Source: Blautia hominis (lineage in GTDB: Bacteria > Bacillota > Clostridia > Lachnospirales > Lachnospiraceae). Taken from it: a stretch of 64,000 nt of DNA. Below the pieces are notes generated by a model. The model was not told the origin of the DNA and did not search any database. It worked only from the letters and a program-made list of their open reading frames with translations. The position numbers were made by a program, and so were the translations under genes. How positions within the stretch are numbered: the first letter of the stretch is position 1; every line of letters begins with the position of its first letter. Below are positions 44,039 through 52,946 of this stretch, in pieces. Location: the NCBI GenBank assembly GCA_002270465.1, contig NQOF01000001.1, forward strand, positions 126,501 through 190,500. Reading direction: 5' to 3'.

Positions 44039-45603
44039 AGCCCCACCTCCTGTTCTGACGCCAGTTCAGGATACCGTCTGAGTATGCGGAAGATCAGCAT
44101 GAGATAGAGCCGCTCCTGAGGGGAATCCAGTTCCATCTCCAAAAGCTCCCTGATCTTCTTTATCCTGGATTTGAAGGTGTTCCTGTGGATATATAAATCA
44201 TCAATGGCTTTTGCTGTATGGGAATCAAATTCTATGTAATTGAGAAGTGTCTTGTAATAACTGGTATCGTGTGTCCTGTCATACCGGATGAGTTTCAGGA
44301 TGGATGGGGGGATCAGTGTTCTCATTGGCAGGGTATTGGCACCGCGGTTCAGCACATAGTGAAGTGCATAGTCTTCAAATTTGAACAGCCATTGGGTACT
44401 GCTGCACTCTTTTCCTGACTGTAGCGCTGCCTCAGCCTGTCTGAAATAATCGGGGAACTGGAAAAAGTCGGAAAATTCCGTGCTGATCCCTGACTTGAAC
44501 AGATTGTCCCGGACAATATAGGCCAGCCGCCTGCACTCCTCATCCCTTCCCTCCAGCCCCAGGCCCAGATTGCACAGAAGCAGCAGCCTGTCCTCATACT
44601 CCAGGGAAAGGTATCCATAAAGCTGGTGGTCAAAAAGCACACTCTCATAGGCAGCGGAATGTAGTTCCTGCCCCGCCTCCGTCAGTTCCATGCAGACACA
44701 GAAAAAGGGGCCGTTCCGCTTCCATCCTGCCAGCCGCATTGCCATTAGGAGCTTATCTGCGTCAAAACCGGATGGGCTGCGCAGGTATTCCAGTGCATAA
44801 TTCTTAAATGCAGCCAGTGCGTTGAACTTAGAGCCTGAGTGACGTACCGCAAGTGCCCGCACTGCCTCAGTAAACACGGAGAGCAGTGCCAGGTGCCCCT
44901 CCGTCAGACTGCCGTTCACCCCGTCTATGACGATCCTTCCCCAATACTCCTGATCCTCATCAAATATATTGCTGTATATAGTGATATATTCTTCTCCTTC
45001 ATTGCTCCAGAACTGAGGTGTCTCAAATTCCAGGGTCGTCAGATAATCGGAGCGGAAAAACAGCTCGTCCGTAATATTCCGGTCCAGATAATTGGTGCCC
45101 TCCTGCAAGAGGCTATAGGGAAAGCTGGCTCCCCCCGCCTCCGCATATGCCATCAGTTCATATTCCCTGTTATGTACCATGACAGGATTGTGAAAAATAG
45201 GCAGGCTGATGCGGCAGAGCGCCTCTATGCTCCGCTCCCCCGATAAAACAGAAGAAAGCCCCCTCTCCCATCTGTCATATTTCTCAAAGATATCCTGAAG
45301 CCGGGCCAGCAGCGCATCTGCTGACAGACTGCCGTCCATACAGATCCAGGCGCAGCCGTCCGGATACCCCGCGGCTTCCTGTTCCTCTCCTTCTATGATA
45401 AGCAGTGCGGTCCCGGATTCCTTCCCCGGTATTTTTGCTGCCAGGCTGACCGAGTCCACCAGATACAGCGTATCTCTGCGCAGTACGCAGTCCGGCTGAT
45501 AAAGCGTGTAGAAGGACAGGCTTCTTTCCAGGTAATCCCGCTCCCCCCTGTAACCGGAAACGTGCTCCAGCTCATTCCTCAAGATATGGATATTTAGTTC
45601 CAT
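44035..45603 (-). CDS. PucR/CdaR-type regulator (upstream of pair)
   Basis: 522 residues; ATG at 45603 after an AGGGGAGG-like site. C-terminal helix-turn-helix AIDDLYIHRNTFKSRIKKIRE (about 480-500) and the same overall plan as the 21030 product, including the LFKFEDYALHYVL-like segment before the DNA-binding part. It is divergent from the MFS transporter at 45876, with a 272-base gap that holds the probable operators. It most likely controls that operon. Confidence 0.87.
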   Translation of the reverse strand: MELNIHILRNELEHVSGYRGERDYLERSLSFYTLYQPDCVLRRDTLYLVDSVSLAAKIPGKESGTALLIIEGEEQEAAGYPDGCAWICMDGSLSADALLARLQDIFEKYDRWERGLSSVLSGERSIEALCRISLPIFHNPVMVHNREYELMAYAEAGGASFPYSLLQEGTNYLDRNITDELFFRSDYLTTLEFETPQFWSNEGEEYITIYSNIFDEDQEYWGRIVIDGVNGSLTEGHLALLSVFTEAVRALAVRHSGSKFNALAAFKNYALEYLRSPSGFDADKLLMAMRLAGWKRNGPFFCVCMELTEAGQELHSAAYESVLFDHQLYGYLSLEYEDRLLLLCNLGLGLEGRDEECRRLAYIVRDNLFKSGISTEFSDFFQFPDYFRQAEAALQSGKECSSTQWLFKFEDYALHYVLNRGANTLPMRTLIPPSILKLIRYDRTHDTSYYKTLLNYIEFDSHTAKAIDDLYIHRNTFKSRIKKIRELLEMELDSPQERLYLMLIFRILRRYPELASEQEVGL

Positions 45604-45776
45604 GCGGCACCTCCCCTGCTTTCCATTTTCAGACTATAGTTTCATTATAAATCTCCCCCTTCCGATTTACCAGAATATCTTTTCCTCTGATTTGACGTTT
45701 TTTGCCCTTCCAATTCACATAAACAGACGAAAAACATCGCCTCACCGGCATTTTTTAGGGTTTTTCAACGGTGGCC

Positions 45777-45851
45777 TCCCGAAAATACGGGAATTTCAAA
45801 GGATAGTAAGACATTTTAAATAGGATATAATGGATTCATAAGATCCGGATC
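45777..45851 (+). promoter_or_regulatory. promoter and inverted repeats of the second URO-D operon
   Basis: Inverted repeat TCCCG-aaaata-CGGGA at 45777-45792, -10 TATAAT at 45826-45831, and palindrome GATCCGGATC at 45842-45851 just after the expected start point. These are candidate PucR-type operators. The remaining 45604-45776 sequence shows no gene. Confidence 0.5.
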
Positions 45852-45875
45852 GTAAATATTTTATGGAGGTGTAAG

Positions 45876-47093
45876 ATGGACAAAGAAATGACAAAGGGGC
45901 GTGCGCTTCTGTTTTTGATCTCTCTTTTCCTGACGAATGTGGCAGTCATGGCAGATATGGTCATCATCCCAGCCGGAAACGGGCTGTATGAGGCCTTCCA
46001 AAATGATGCCGCCGTGAATTTCATCCTGTCCGGGCCGTCGTTTATCATGCTTTTCTCGGCGATGCTCTGCGGAAAACTCATGCAGTATCTGAGTAAAAAG
46101 AAGATTTTGATCGGGGCTATGATTCTATTTGCCGTATCCGCCATTTTAGGCGGGGCTGTGGCGAACGTGTATTATGTACTGGCCATGCGTATCCTGGTAG
46201 GTATTTCCATGGGCTTTGTAAATGCGGCTGCTATGGCTTTGATCGCGGAAGTCTATGTGGACGAGGACAAACGCGGAACCATCATGGGTATATTCAACGC
46301 TACCATGGCGGGCACCGGAGCTGTCATCAGCCTGATCGCAGGGGTATTTGCGGTCCGCTCCTGGAATGAAGTGTTTAAGGTTTACTGGATCGCCGTTCCG
46401 GTTATAGTGATGATGTTTATATTCCTTCCCATGACGCCCCCGGAGGGCAGCCAGACGGAGGAAGACCGGGCAAAGACCCAGGGAAAGAATCCCTATCTGT
46501 CCAGACAATTCATGCTGATGGTATCCTGCTTTGCCTACAATCTGATTTACGCTGTCATCTATTATCAGGTATCTGTCCTTGTGGCAGAACAGGGATATGG
46601 AAATGAAAGCGTTGCGGCACTGCTCTCCACTCTGGGCACTGTGGGAAGCTGTATACTCTGCATCCTGTTTGGCACTCTGTACTCCAAACTGAAAAGGGCA
46701 ACCATCATTTTCGGATACGTGGGATTGTGCCTCTCCTACCTGCTGCTTTATCTGGCATCCGGACCGGTCATGGCCGGAATCGCCTGTACCCTGTGCGGCG
46801 CTTCCTATGGATATGGCTTCTCTTACTTCTTCCTGAGATGTACGGTTGTAGTCCCCAAGGAGCGGGTATCTTCCTCCATCTCCATGACAACAGCCATCGG
46901 AGGTCTGGGGATGTTCCTCTCCACCTACGCCTGCACGGTGCTGCAGAAGCTTCTTGGCACCACCGGCATATTGAAATTACTGCCTGTAGCCATCGCCGCT
47001 TCAGGAATCGGAGCTGTACTGTCCATTATCTGTACCATTATGGATAAGAAGAATCCCAGTGACCTTTCCATGCAGGAAGAACAGAACAATTAG
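45876..47093 (+). CDS. MFS transporter
   Basis: 405 residues with about twelve hydrophobic helices; ATG after GGAGG. The loop after helix 2 (LMQYLSKKKILIG) and the motif around VDEDKRGTIMG between helices 4 and 5 are typical of drug/proton antiporter-like MFS proteins. It is the first gene of an operon with a URO-D-type gene, divergent from two PucR-type regulators. In the first module a GPH symporter holds this position, so it is likely an importer of the URO-D substrate or an exporter of its product. Confidence 0.85.
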   Translation: MDKEMTKGRALLFLISLFLTNVAVMADMVIIPAGNGLYEAFQNDAAVNFILSGPSFIMLFSAMLCGKLMQYLSKKKILIGAMILFAVSAILGGAVANVYYVLAMRILVGISMGFVNAAAMALIAEVYVDEDKRGTIMGIFNATMAGTGAVISLIAGVFAVRSWNEVFKVYWIAVPVIVMMFIFLPMTPPEGSQTEEDRAKTQGKNPYLSRQFMLMVSCFAYNLIYAVIYYQVSVLVAEQGYGNESVAALLSTLGTVGSCILCILFGTLYSKLKRATIIFGYVGLCLSYLLLYLASGPVMAGIACTLCGASYGYGFSYFFLRCTVVVPKERVSSSISMTTAIGGLGMFLSTYACTVLQKLLGTTGILKLLPVAIAASGIGAVLSIICTIMDKKNPSDLSMQEEQNN

Positions 47094-47103
47094 AAACATT
47101 TGT

Positions 47104-47239
47104 GGTAACTGTTCAGTACCCTCACAGTTATAGGCAAAAATCCATGCAGAATCGCCTTTGGCGATGGGATTTTTGCTTGGCCGTGGTACAATTTCTTACG
47201 GTCAGCGCAGTGAATGCGCAGGCCTACTGAATAGTTACC
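47104..47239. repeat. palindromic element with GGTAACTRTTCAGTA ends
   Basis: 136 bases. The left end GGTAACTGTTCAGTA and right end TACTGAATAGTTACC match in 14 of 15 positions as inverted repeats. Inside is a hairpin GCAAAAATCC...GGATTTTTGC with CGCC/GGCG. It lies between the MFS and URO-D genes and contains no gene. It looks like a MITE or transcribed hairpin element. Confidence 0.7.
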
Positions 47240-47292
47240 ATTTGTGTAACAAATAAAAATCCCATGGCTTACTTATGAAAGGAGATATTTAT

Positions 47293-48291
47293 ATGCTCAC
47301 TACAAAACAAAATTTACTGGAAACTATCCGGGGAGGACATCCCGACCGATTTGTGAATCAATACGAATTTATGCACATTATCTACGGCAGCCCATTCTTT
47401 GACCTGCACAACGGCCCCATTTTGGAAGAGGGCGTTCTAAATGCAGTCAACAGCTGGGGGATCACATTCTCATGGCCAAAAGGAATGCCGGGGGACTTCC
47501 CTGTACATGACGAGGAACATCTGGTGCTGAAGGATGTCACGGAGTGGAGAAAATATGTCCATGCGCCAAGCCTGGACTACCCGGACTCCGAATGGGAACC
47601 TTATATCAAAGAGGCAGAATCGGTTGACAGGGACGAATATTTTGTAACTTCTGTCATGTTCCCGGGTCTTTTTGAACAGTGCCATCACCTGATGGATATT
47701 CCCCAGACCATGATGAACTTTATCGAGGAACCGGAAGCCATGCATGAACTCATTGACTACCTCACGGACTGGGAACTGGAATATGCGGATAAGGTATGCA
47801 GGTATCTGAAACCTGATGCGCTTTTCCACCACGATGACTGGGGGACACAGACCTCCACCTTTATCTCCCCGGCTATGTTTGAAGAGTTTTTCCTTCCTGC
47901 ATATAAGAAAATTTACAAGAGATACCGGGACAACGGCGTGGAGCTTATTGTTCATCACTCGGATTCCTATGCAGCCACGCTGGTTCCTTATATGATCCAG
48001 ATGGGGGTTGATATCTGGCAGGGTGTCATGACAACAAATAATGTACCGGAACTGATCCGAAAATACGGTGGCCAGATCTCCTTCATGGGCGGCATAGACA
48101 GCGCCAAAGTGGACTACCCGGGCTGGACCAGGGATGTCATCAAAAAAGAAGTGCGCCGCGCCTGCGACGAGAACGGCAGGCTCTATTTCATTCCGTGTGC
48201 TTCTCAGGGACTTGATATCAGCACCTTCCCGGGGGTATATGAAACGCTCAGCGAAGAGATCGCAGCTTACAGCAAAGAAATCTTTGTATAG
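47293..48291 (+). CDS. URO-D-superfamily enzyme, His-His-x-Asp variant (module 2)
   Basis: 332 residues; the start at 47293 follows AAAGGAG. Same length and layout as the 7780 product: LFHHDDWGTQT (about 173), IVHHSDSY (about 222), VDIWQG and SFMGGIDSA. It has no Cys at the His-x-Cys position used by zinc methyltransferases. It forms an operon with the MFS transporter across a palindromic element of 136 bases. The role is unknown, but it is probably a close functional relative of the 7780 enzyme. Confidence 0.83.
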   Translation: MLTTKQNLLETIRGGHPDRFVNQYEFMHIIYGSPFFDLHNGPILEEGVLNAVNSWGITFSWPKGMPGDFPVHDEEHLVLKDVTEWRKYVHAPSLDYPDSEWEPYIKEAESVDRDEYFVTSVMFPGLFEQCHHLMDIPQTMMNFIEEPEAMHELIDYLTDWELEYADKVCRYLKPDALFHHDDWGTQTSTFISPAMFEEFFLPAYKKIYKRYRDNGVELIVHHSDSYAATLVPYMIQMGVDIWQGVMTTNNVPELIRKYGGQISFMGGIDSAKVDYPGWTRDVIKKEVRRACDENGRLYFIPCASQGLDISTFPGVYETLSEEIAAYSKEIFV

Positions 48292-48382
48292 CCATACAGG
48301 TATTCCATATGTAATTTAATTTTAGGGTTTCGGAAAGTATGGATCTGTGGTATAATGCATGAAGAAAAGGAGGGATGATGAC

Positions 48383-48709
48383 ATGGCACTGACGAAAGAA
48401 GATTTGCAAGCTATTGCAGTGTTATTGCAAAATACTACAGAGCCGTTACAAAATGCAATTACCGGCATGCAGAAGGATATCACAAGCATGCAGAAGGACA
48501 TCACTGATGTAAAATTACATCTTGAAAATGTCACAGATAGAAATATCTCCTTATTGGCAGAGAACCACGGCCATTTAATTGACAAGTTAAACCAGGCTGT
48601 TAAGGTTTCCGACAAGAGCTGTCTCGAGGAAATCAGAGTCAACATTCTGACTGAAAAAGTGGAAAAGCTGGAAAAAGAAATAGAAGAATTGAAAAGAAAA
48701 ACCGCATGA
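48383..48709 (+). CDS. small coiled-coil protein of unknown function
   Basis: 108 residues; the start at 48383 has GGAGGG 8 bases upstream, and TATAAT at 48351 serves as -10. The protein is almost all helix. An N-terminal segment MALTKEDLQAIAVLLQ is followed by the heptad repeats ITGMQKDITSMQKDIT, then an amphipathic C-terminal helix VEKLEKEIEELKRK. There is no signal peptide or membrane segment. I do not recognise a function. Confidence 0.75.
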   Translation: MALTKEDLQAIAVLLQNTTEPLQNAITGMQKDITSMQKDITDVKLHLENVTDRNISLLAENHGHLIDKLNQAVKVSDKSCLEEIRVNILTEKVEKLEKEIEELKRKTA

Positions 48710-48710
48710 C

Positions 48711-48764
48711 AAAAGCCCTCAGATTGCTGTCTCTGTAAAGCAGCGATCACGAGGGCTTTTTATA
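48711..48764 (+). terminator. terminator of the coiled-coil gene
   Basis: AAAAGCCCTC and GAGGGCTTTT pair with internal pairing between; a T-run follows. Confidence 0.85.
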
Positions 48765-48765
48765 A

Positions 48766-48847
48766 TGCCGCTGGCCGGACTCGAACCGGCACGGAGTTAC
48801 CCGCTTGATTTTGAGTCAAGTGCGTCTGCCAATTCCGCCACAGCGGC
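48766..48847 (-). tRNA. tRNA-Leu(CAA)
   Basis: 82-base class II tRNA. Acceptor GCCGCTG/CAGCGGC, anticodon stem CTTGA/TCAAG with loop CTCAAAA (anticodon CAA), long variable arm and T-arm GCCGGTTCGAGTCCGGC. The discriminator is A. Confidence 0.95.
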
Positions 48848-49046
48848 CCGTTCTCACGAACCGAAGATAATATTACCATATATTTTCATATCGCGCAAGT
48901 GTTTTTGTCTTTTTTTATCAGAAAATCAAGATTTATTTTCTGGTTGTTTCCCTCGTAAACAGTATGGTATAGTAAAATAACATGGCAGGCTGTATTTTTT
49001 AGAAAACCTGCCGTGCAAATTATTGATAAATCTACGGGAGGTACTC

Positions 49047-49766
49047 ATGATCCGTATTGCTGTGTGCGACGATGACACAGACTCCATTCTGAAGAACGAT
49101 ATCATTCTCAAAAATTGTCTCAGCCATCTGAAAGCCGTGGCCGAGATACAAACCTACAGCAGCGGTCAAATGCTGCTGTGTGATATTTTGGATGACCATA
49201 GTTTTTTTGACCTGATCCTTTTAGATATTGAAATGCCGGATATCAGCGGGATGGAGATAGTTCAGGCCATAAAACCTCAGCTTCCCAATGTGAAAGTCAT
49301 CTTCATCACATCCCATGTAAAATATGCCATTGACAGTTTTGAGCTGTCTATCTTCCGGTATGTGCCCAAAAGTGACCTGGAAAAACGGCTGACTTATGCA
49401 GTCACCGATGCCTTGAAACTCATCATGCTGGAGGATGATAAAAACTATACGGTCCTGACCGCCAACCGGATGGAAAAAGTGCGCTTCTGTGACATTTTCT
49501 ATATTCTGCGGGAGGGCAAGAACGCTGCGCTCCACACCAGCCAGGGCATTATCATGGTCCGCAAAAGCCTGCTGACCGTCTATGAAGAATTAGGGGCAGA
49601 AGAATTTATCTTCATTGAACGGGGATGTATCATAAACCTGATCCATATTACGCAAATAAAAAACAGTAACCTATACTTAAAAGACGGAACCGTCCTTCCA
49701 ATCAGCCGTTCTCATCTCCAGAATGTAAAAATGGCTGTAAATTCCTATTGGGGGAAACATATATGA
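49047..49766 (+). CDS. LytTR-family response regulator
   Basis: 239 residues; the start at 49047 follows GGGAGG. The receiver (about 1-120) has AVCDDDTDS and phospho-acceptor Asp in LILLDIEMPDISG. The LytTR domain (about 135-235) has FCDIFYILREGKN and EFIFIERGCIINL. It overlaps the kinase gene by four bases (ATGA), so the two are made as a pair. Confidence 0.92.
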   Translation: MIRIAVCDDDTDSILKNDIILKNCLSHLKAVAEIQTYSSGQMLLCDILDDHSFFDLILLDIEMPDISGMEIVQAIKPQLPNVKVIFITSHVKYAIDSFELSIFRYVPKSDLEKRLTYAVTDALKLIMLEDDKNYTVLTANRMEKVRFCDIFYILREGKNAALHTSQGIIMVRKSLLTVYEELGAEEFIFIERGCIINLIHITQIKNSNLYLKDGTVLPISRSHLQNVKMAVNSYWGKHI

Positions 49767-51064
49767 TGATTTTTCTATTTGAATTCCTGATTCTCTCCAC
49801 TGAAATTTTCTTCGGTGTATACCTGACCGGTAAGCGGCATAAGGGCAGCGGAAAAAAATATGCAGTATTGGGCGGCATGGCTGCTTCTGCTGCATTACTC
49901 CTCTGTTTTTACAACAGCGTTTCAAAAAGTCCTGCCCTCTCTGCCGTGATCCTTCTGGCAGGAATCCTTCTTATTTCCAAAATCTTGTATCCATGGGACT
50001 GGAAACTGCTTTTGTATTCCGGCTGCTCTTATCTGAGTGCACTTTTTCTTGTGGATACGGTCTCTTATCTGTTGTTGTGCAGATATTTTTCCGTGCCGTT
50101 GGTTTTCTGGCTTATATTTTCCTTTTGCTTCAGGGTCTTGTTTTATATTGCTCTTTTTACCTCAAATAGTCTTGAAGAATTATTGAAAATCCCAAGACAA
50201 TATTATAAAACCTTATATGGGACTTCTGTGGCGGCATTCTGCGGAATCTCCATTATGCTGCACCTGTCTTTTGTAAGGCAGGATTTAAAGACCCCGATGA
50301 TCATCAGTATCCTTGTGCTCTCCGTACTTTTTTTACGGATTGTCCTTGGATACACCCATGTGAAATACCAGCGCGAAAAAGAACTGCTGGCCACTATTGA
50401 AATGCAAAAAGAACTGCTGGAACAGAACTACACCGCAGTAAACCGGGCGTACTCCCAAAATGCCAGGCTGTTCCATGATTTTCACCGGCATCTGGAGGTC
50501 ATAAGGCAGCTCACACAAAAATATAATGCTCCGGAGCTATCTGAATATATTGATTCCGTCATAAGTCCCGTGCGGGATATCTCCTCCATGGTCTGGACCG
50601 GCGATCAGACCGTTGATTATATCTTAAACAGCAGATACGCAAAGGCTGCGGAGACCGGTATTCCTATGGAAATGAATATTGAATATCCTTATAACACCAA
50701 TATTAAAGCCAATGATCTATGTACGATCCTTTCAAACCTTCTGGATAATGCACTGGAAGCCGCAGCAGCCATGAGCCGTCAATGCCCCCCTGACAGGTGC
50801 AGGATCACTTTAACCATCCGGCGTATCGGGAATATTCTGGTCATTAAACTGGAGAACAGCAGTCCCCAACCCTCCTACACACCTGAGGGAGAACTTACCT
50901 CCGCCAAAAAAGGACTTCTGCTCCACGGCTGGGGCATGAAAAATATAGAATCTGCAGTACAGAAATACGAGGGCATGATCCAGACCGCCTATGCGGATCA
51001 TATCTTTCAGACAACTATCACCATGTGTTTTGACGGTGTTAAGATGGATGCCGCAGAACCCTAA
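49763..51064 (+). CDS. GHKL sensor histidine kinase (AgrC/LytS-like)
   Basis: 434 residues; the start at 49763 overlaps the regulator stop and has GGGGGA upstream. Six or so hydrophobic helices cover residues 1-210, then a coiled coil, then LFHDFHRHLEV with the probable phospho-acceptor His (about 241), N-box SNLLDNALEAAAA and G-box LLHGWGMKNIESAV. Such kinases sense peptides or membrane state and control a LytTR regulator. No pheromone gene is seen beside it. Confidence 0.92.
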   Translation: MMIFLFEFLILSTEIFFGVYLTGKRHKGSGKKYAVLGGMAASAALLLCFYNSVSKSPALSAVILLAGILLISKILYPWDWKLLLYSGCSYLSALFLVDTVSYLLLCRYFSVPLVFWLIFSFCFRVLFYIALFTSNSLEELLKIPRQYYKTLYGTSVAAFCGISIMLHLSFVRQDLKTPMIISILVLSVLFLRIVLGYTHVKYQREKELLATIEMQKELLEQNYTAVNRAYSQNARLFHDFHRHLEVIRQLTQKYNAPELSEYIDSVISPVRDISSMVWTGDQTVDYILNSRYAKAAETGIPMEMNIEYPYNTNIKANDLCTILSNLLDNALEAAAAMSRQCPPDRCRITLTIRRIGNILVIKLENSSPQPSYTPEGELTSAKKGLLLHGWGMKNIESAVQKYEGMIQTAYADHIFQTTITMCFDGVKMDAAEP

Positions 51065-51108
51065 AATGCTTCGAGGCTGCACATATCGCTGCAGCCTCGA
51101 AGCATTTT
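51063..51108. terminator. perfect bidirectional terminator
   Basis: A 19-base perfect stem AAAATGCTTCGAGGCTGCA with its complement and an eight-base loop, between convergent kinase and MerR genes; it overlaps the ends of both. Confidence 0.93.
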
Positions 51109-52102
51109 AGGGGGTCTGTCTCTCTTTTTCTTTTATGGGTATTAAAAGGTCTAACTGTAAATGTTCCATATCCGTTTCCGGCTGTCCTATATGACTATAG
51201 TAATTCAAATGTTCCTCCATCAGCCCGCACATATGCTCCTGATCCTCCAAATCACCTGCAAACTCATACTGTTCATTTTTCATTATCCAGGCAAGAAATG
51301 CATCCCATTCATTAAAATCCCCAAAAGAGATCATATGGGCCGCATACAGCCCGCCGCAGAATTGCTTCTTTTCAAGAGGCGCAGGTACCTCCATATCATC
51401 GGGAATGGTTACCCAGGACTCATAACCATGGTAACCTGTCTCATCAACCGGATTCGGATGATTAAACCCATACCTTCTCAAATCCGGTTTTCTTTTTCCC
51501 AAATCATTTTCCTTCACAAAGCTGTCCAAAAGGGAATTCGCATGTAATTCAGGCTCATCCCCCACATAGTGGGAAACAGCTACCGCAGCAGGAGGCAGAT
51601 ACAGGATCCGGACATCATTGATCTTCGAGAGTTGTTCATCTGCTTTCTTTAATTTCTCCCCGGACTGCTCCTCTTTAAAATTAATGCTGATGATGCCAAG
51701 AGACTCAATAGCTGCCAGCACGGCATCATCCTTCGGCATGATATCCTCCAACGGCAGTTCCGTGGTCCTGCTGAGTTCTTCAACAAAATGATTCAGGATA
51801 TCCCTGATCGTAGAAAGAGCCGTGATCTCCTCGTCTAACTCCTCCATATTCTGCCGAAAAATATCAATGGCGGCAACCGCATTGGTGTTATTGAGTATAA
51901 CCTCAATCTGCCGTACAGGTATCCGCAGTTTACGCAGGATGAGGATCTGTTTGATCCGGGAAACCGCATTCTCATCATATACGCGGTAGGAATATCCTTC
52001 CTGCCGGGAACTTTTGATCAATCCCACTTTTTCATAGTAACGAAGCATTCTGGTTGAGATACCCACGCTTCTTGATACTTGGCTTACAGTCATTTCTTCC
52101 AT
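51107..52102 (-). CDS. MerR-family regulator with GyrI-like effector domain
   Basis: 331 residues; AGGAGG lies six bases before the ATG. The N-terminal MerR winged helix is clear (MTVSQVSRSVGISTRMLRYYEK, about 4-25, then VYDENAVSRIKQI), and a coiled coil follows to about 120. The C-terminal half (about 175-325) resembles the GyrI/AraC effector-binding domain, which binds hydrophobic or cationic drugs, as in BmrR. An ABC-2 exporter operon lies upstream on the same strand and could be its target. Confidence 0.88.
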   Translation of the reverse strand: MEEMTVSQVSRSVGISTRMLRYYEKVGLIKSSRQEGYSYRVYDENAVSRIKQILILRKLRIPVRQIEVILNNTNAVAAIDIFRQNMEELDEEITALSTIRDILNHFVEELSRTTELPLEDIMPKDDAVLAAIESLGIISINFKEEQSGEKLKKADEQLSKINDVRILYLPPAAVAVSHYVGDEPELHANSLLDSFVKENDLGKRKPDLRRYGFNHPNPVDETGYHGYESWVTIPDDMEVPAPLEKKQFCGGLYAAHMISFGDFNEWDAFLAWIMKNEQYEFAGDLEDQEHMCGLMEEHLNYYSHIGQPETDMEHLQLDLLIPIKEKERQTP

Positions 52103-52127
52103 ATGACACCTCCTGTGCTGTTATTGT

Positions 52128-52260
52128 TCACTCCGTGTCCAGTAACACGCTTCGCGATGCACAGATATGGGGCATTCTGCCCCATATCGCGCTGGCTGCC
52201 TCGGGATTTTCATGCTCTCAGCATGAAAACGCCTCCCGGTACAGTGGCCTGTGTACAGTG
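52128..52260 (+). repeat. dispersed multi-hairpin repeat, copy B
   Basis: About 130 bases similar to copies at 25304 and 60561. It holds the perfect hairpin ATATGGGGCA-ttc-TGCCCCATAT and ATTTTCATGC/GCATGAAAA. The right part has GTACAGTGGCCTGTGTACAGTGGCC, which contains a short direct repeat. It lies between the MerR and ABC genes. Confidence 0.8.
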
Positions 52261-52301
52261 GCCCTGTGCTTACCAGTATAAACTGCGACACGGTGTCAAA
52301 G

Positions 52302-52946
52302 TCAAGGCTTTCTTTTCAAAACCCGTATGGATATCCCAATAGAAATGAACACTGCCGCTATAAGGTAAAAAATGAGCAGGCATGGCACAAGATACCGGTT
52401 ATCCCCAAGCATCCCAAACAGGGAAGCGGTATCCACCTTTGCTTTTTCCGCCAAAAACATAGTCAGCAGAATTCCCACTACGGGCACGTACATAAAGACC
52501 CTGCCTTTGATGGGGCCAAACTTATAATATGCCGGAATCTGAAAGCAGACATAAGTGATATACAGCACCATGCCTGCCGCTGCTGCCGCCGCAATTTCAC
52601 CGAGGGAAACCGCTGTCCCCAGCCGCCTGAGGATCACAGGCTGCAGGACGCAGGACACAAGCACTGCCAGAACCCCCATCAAAAAAGCGTGCACATATTT
52701 TCCGCAGACCAGCTCCTTCACTGATATGGGAAGGATACTGTAAAGCCTCTGCATATCATTCTTATCCGCCACAGAAAACGTATAGATTGACGTCATAGCC
52801 ATCATGAACATGGCAAAGGATATCCCCACAACCAGGGTACGGTAAAGAAGGATAAAAGCAAGCGGTACCAGAAGTGTAAAACAAATAGATTTATAATAAT
52901 ATTTCAAAAGATTAAAATCCAGTTTTACTGCTTTCCATATTTTCAT
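52302..52946 (-). CDS. ABC-2-type permease
   Basis: 214 residues with about six hydrophobic helices, of the short ABC-2 permease kind that pairs with a single ATPase. The loop LYSILPISVKELVCGKYVHA between helices 2 and 3 is typical. The ATG overlaps the ATPase stop by four bases. It exports an unidentified substrate, possibly a peptide or lipid. Confidence 0.85.
   Translation of the reverse strand: MKIWKAVKLDFNLLKYYYKSICFTLLVPLAFILLYRTLVVGISFAMFMMAMTSIYTFSVADKNDMQRLYSILPISVKELVCGKYVHAFLMGVLAVLVSCVLQPVILRRLGTAVSLGEIAAAAAAGMVLYITYVCFQIPAYYKFGPIKGRVFMYVPVVGILLTMFLAEKAKVDTASLFGMLGDNRYLVPCLLIFYLIAAVFISIGISIRVLKRKP

Noticed and set aside
47104-47239. CRISPR-like or tandem repeat
   Set aside because: Only one pair of inverted ends and no regular spacers; no CRISPR array was seen anywhere in the window.
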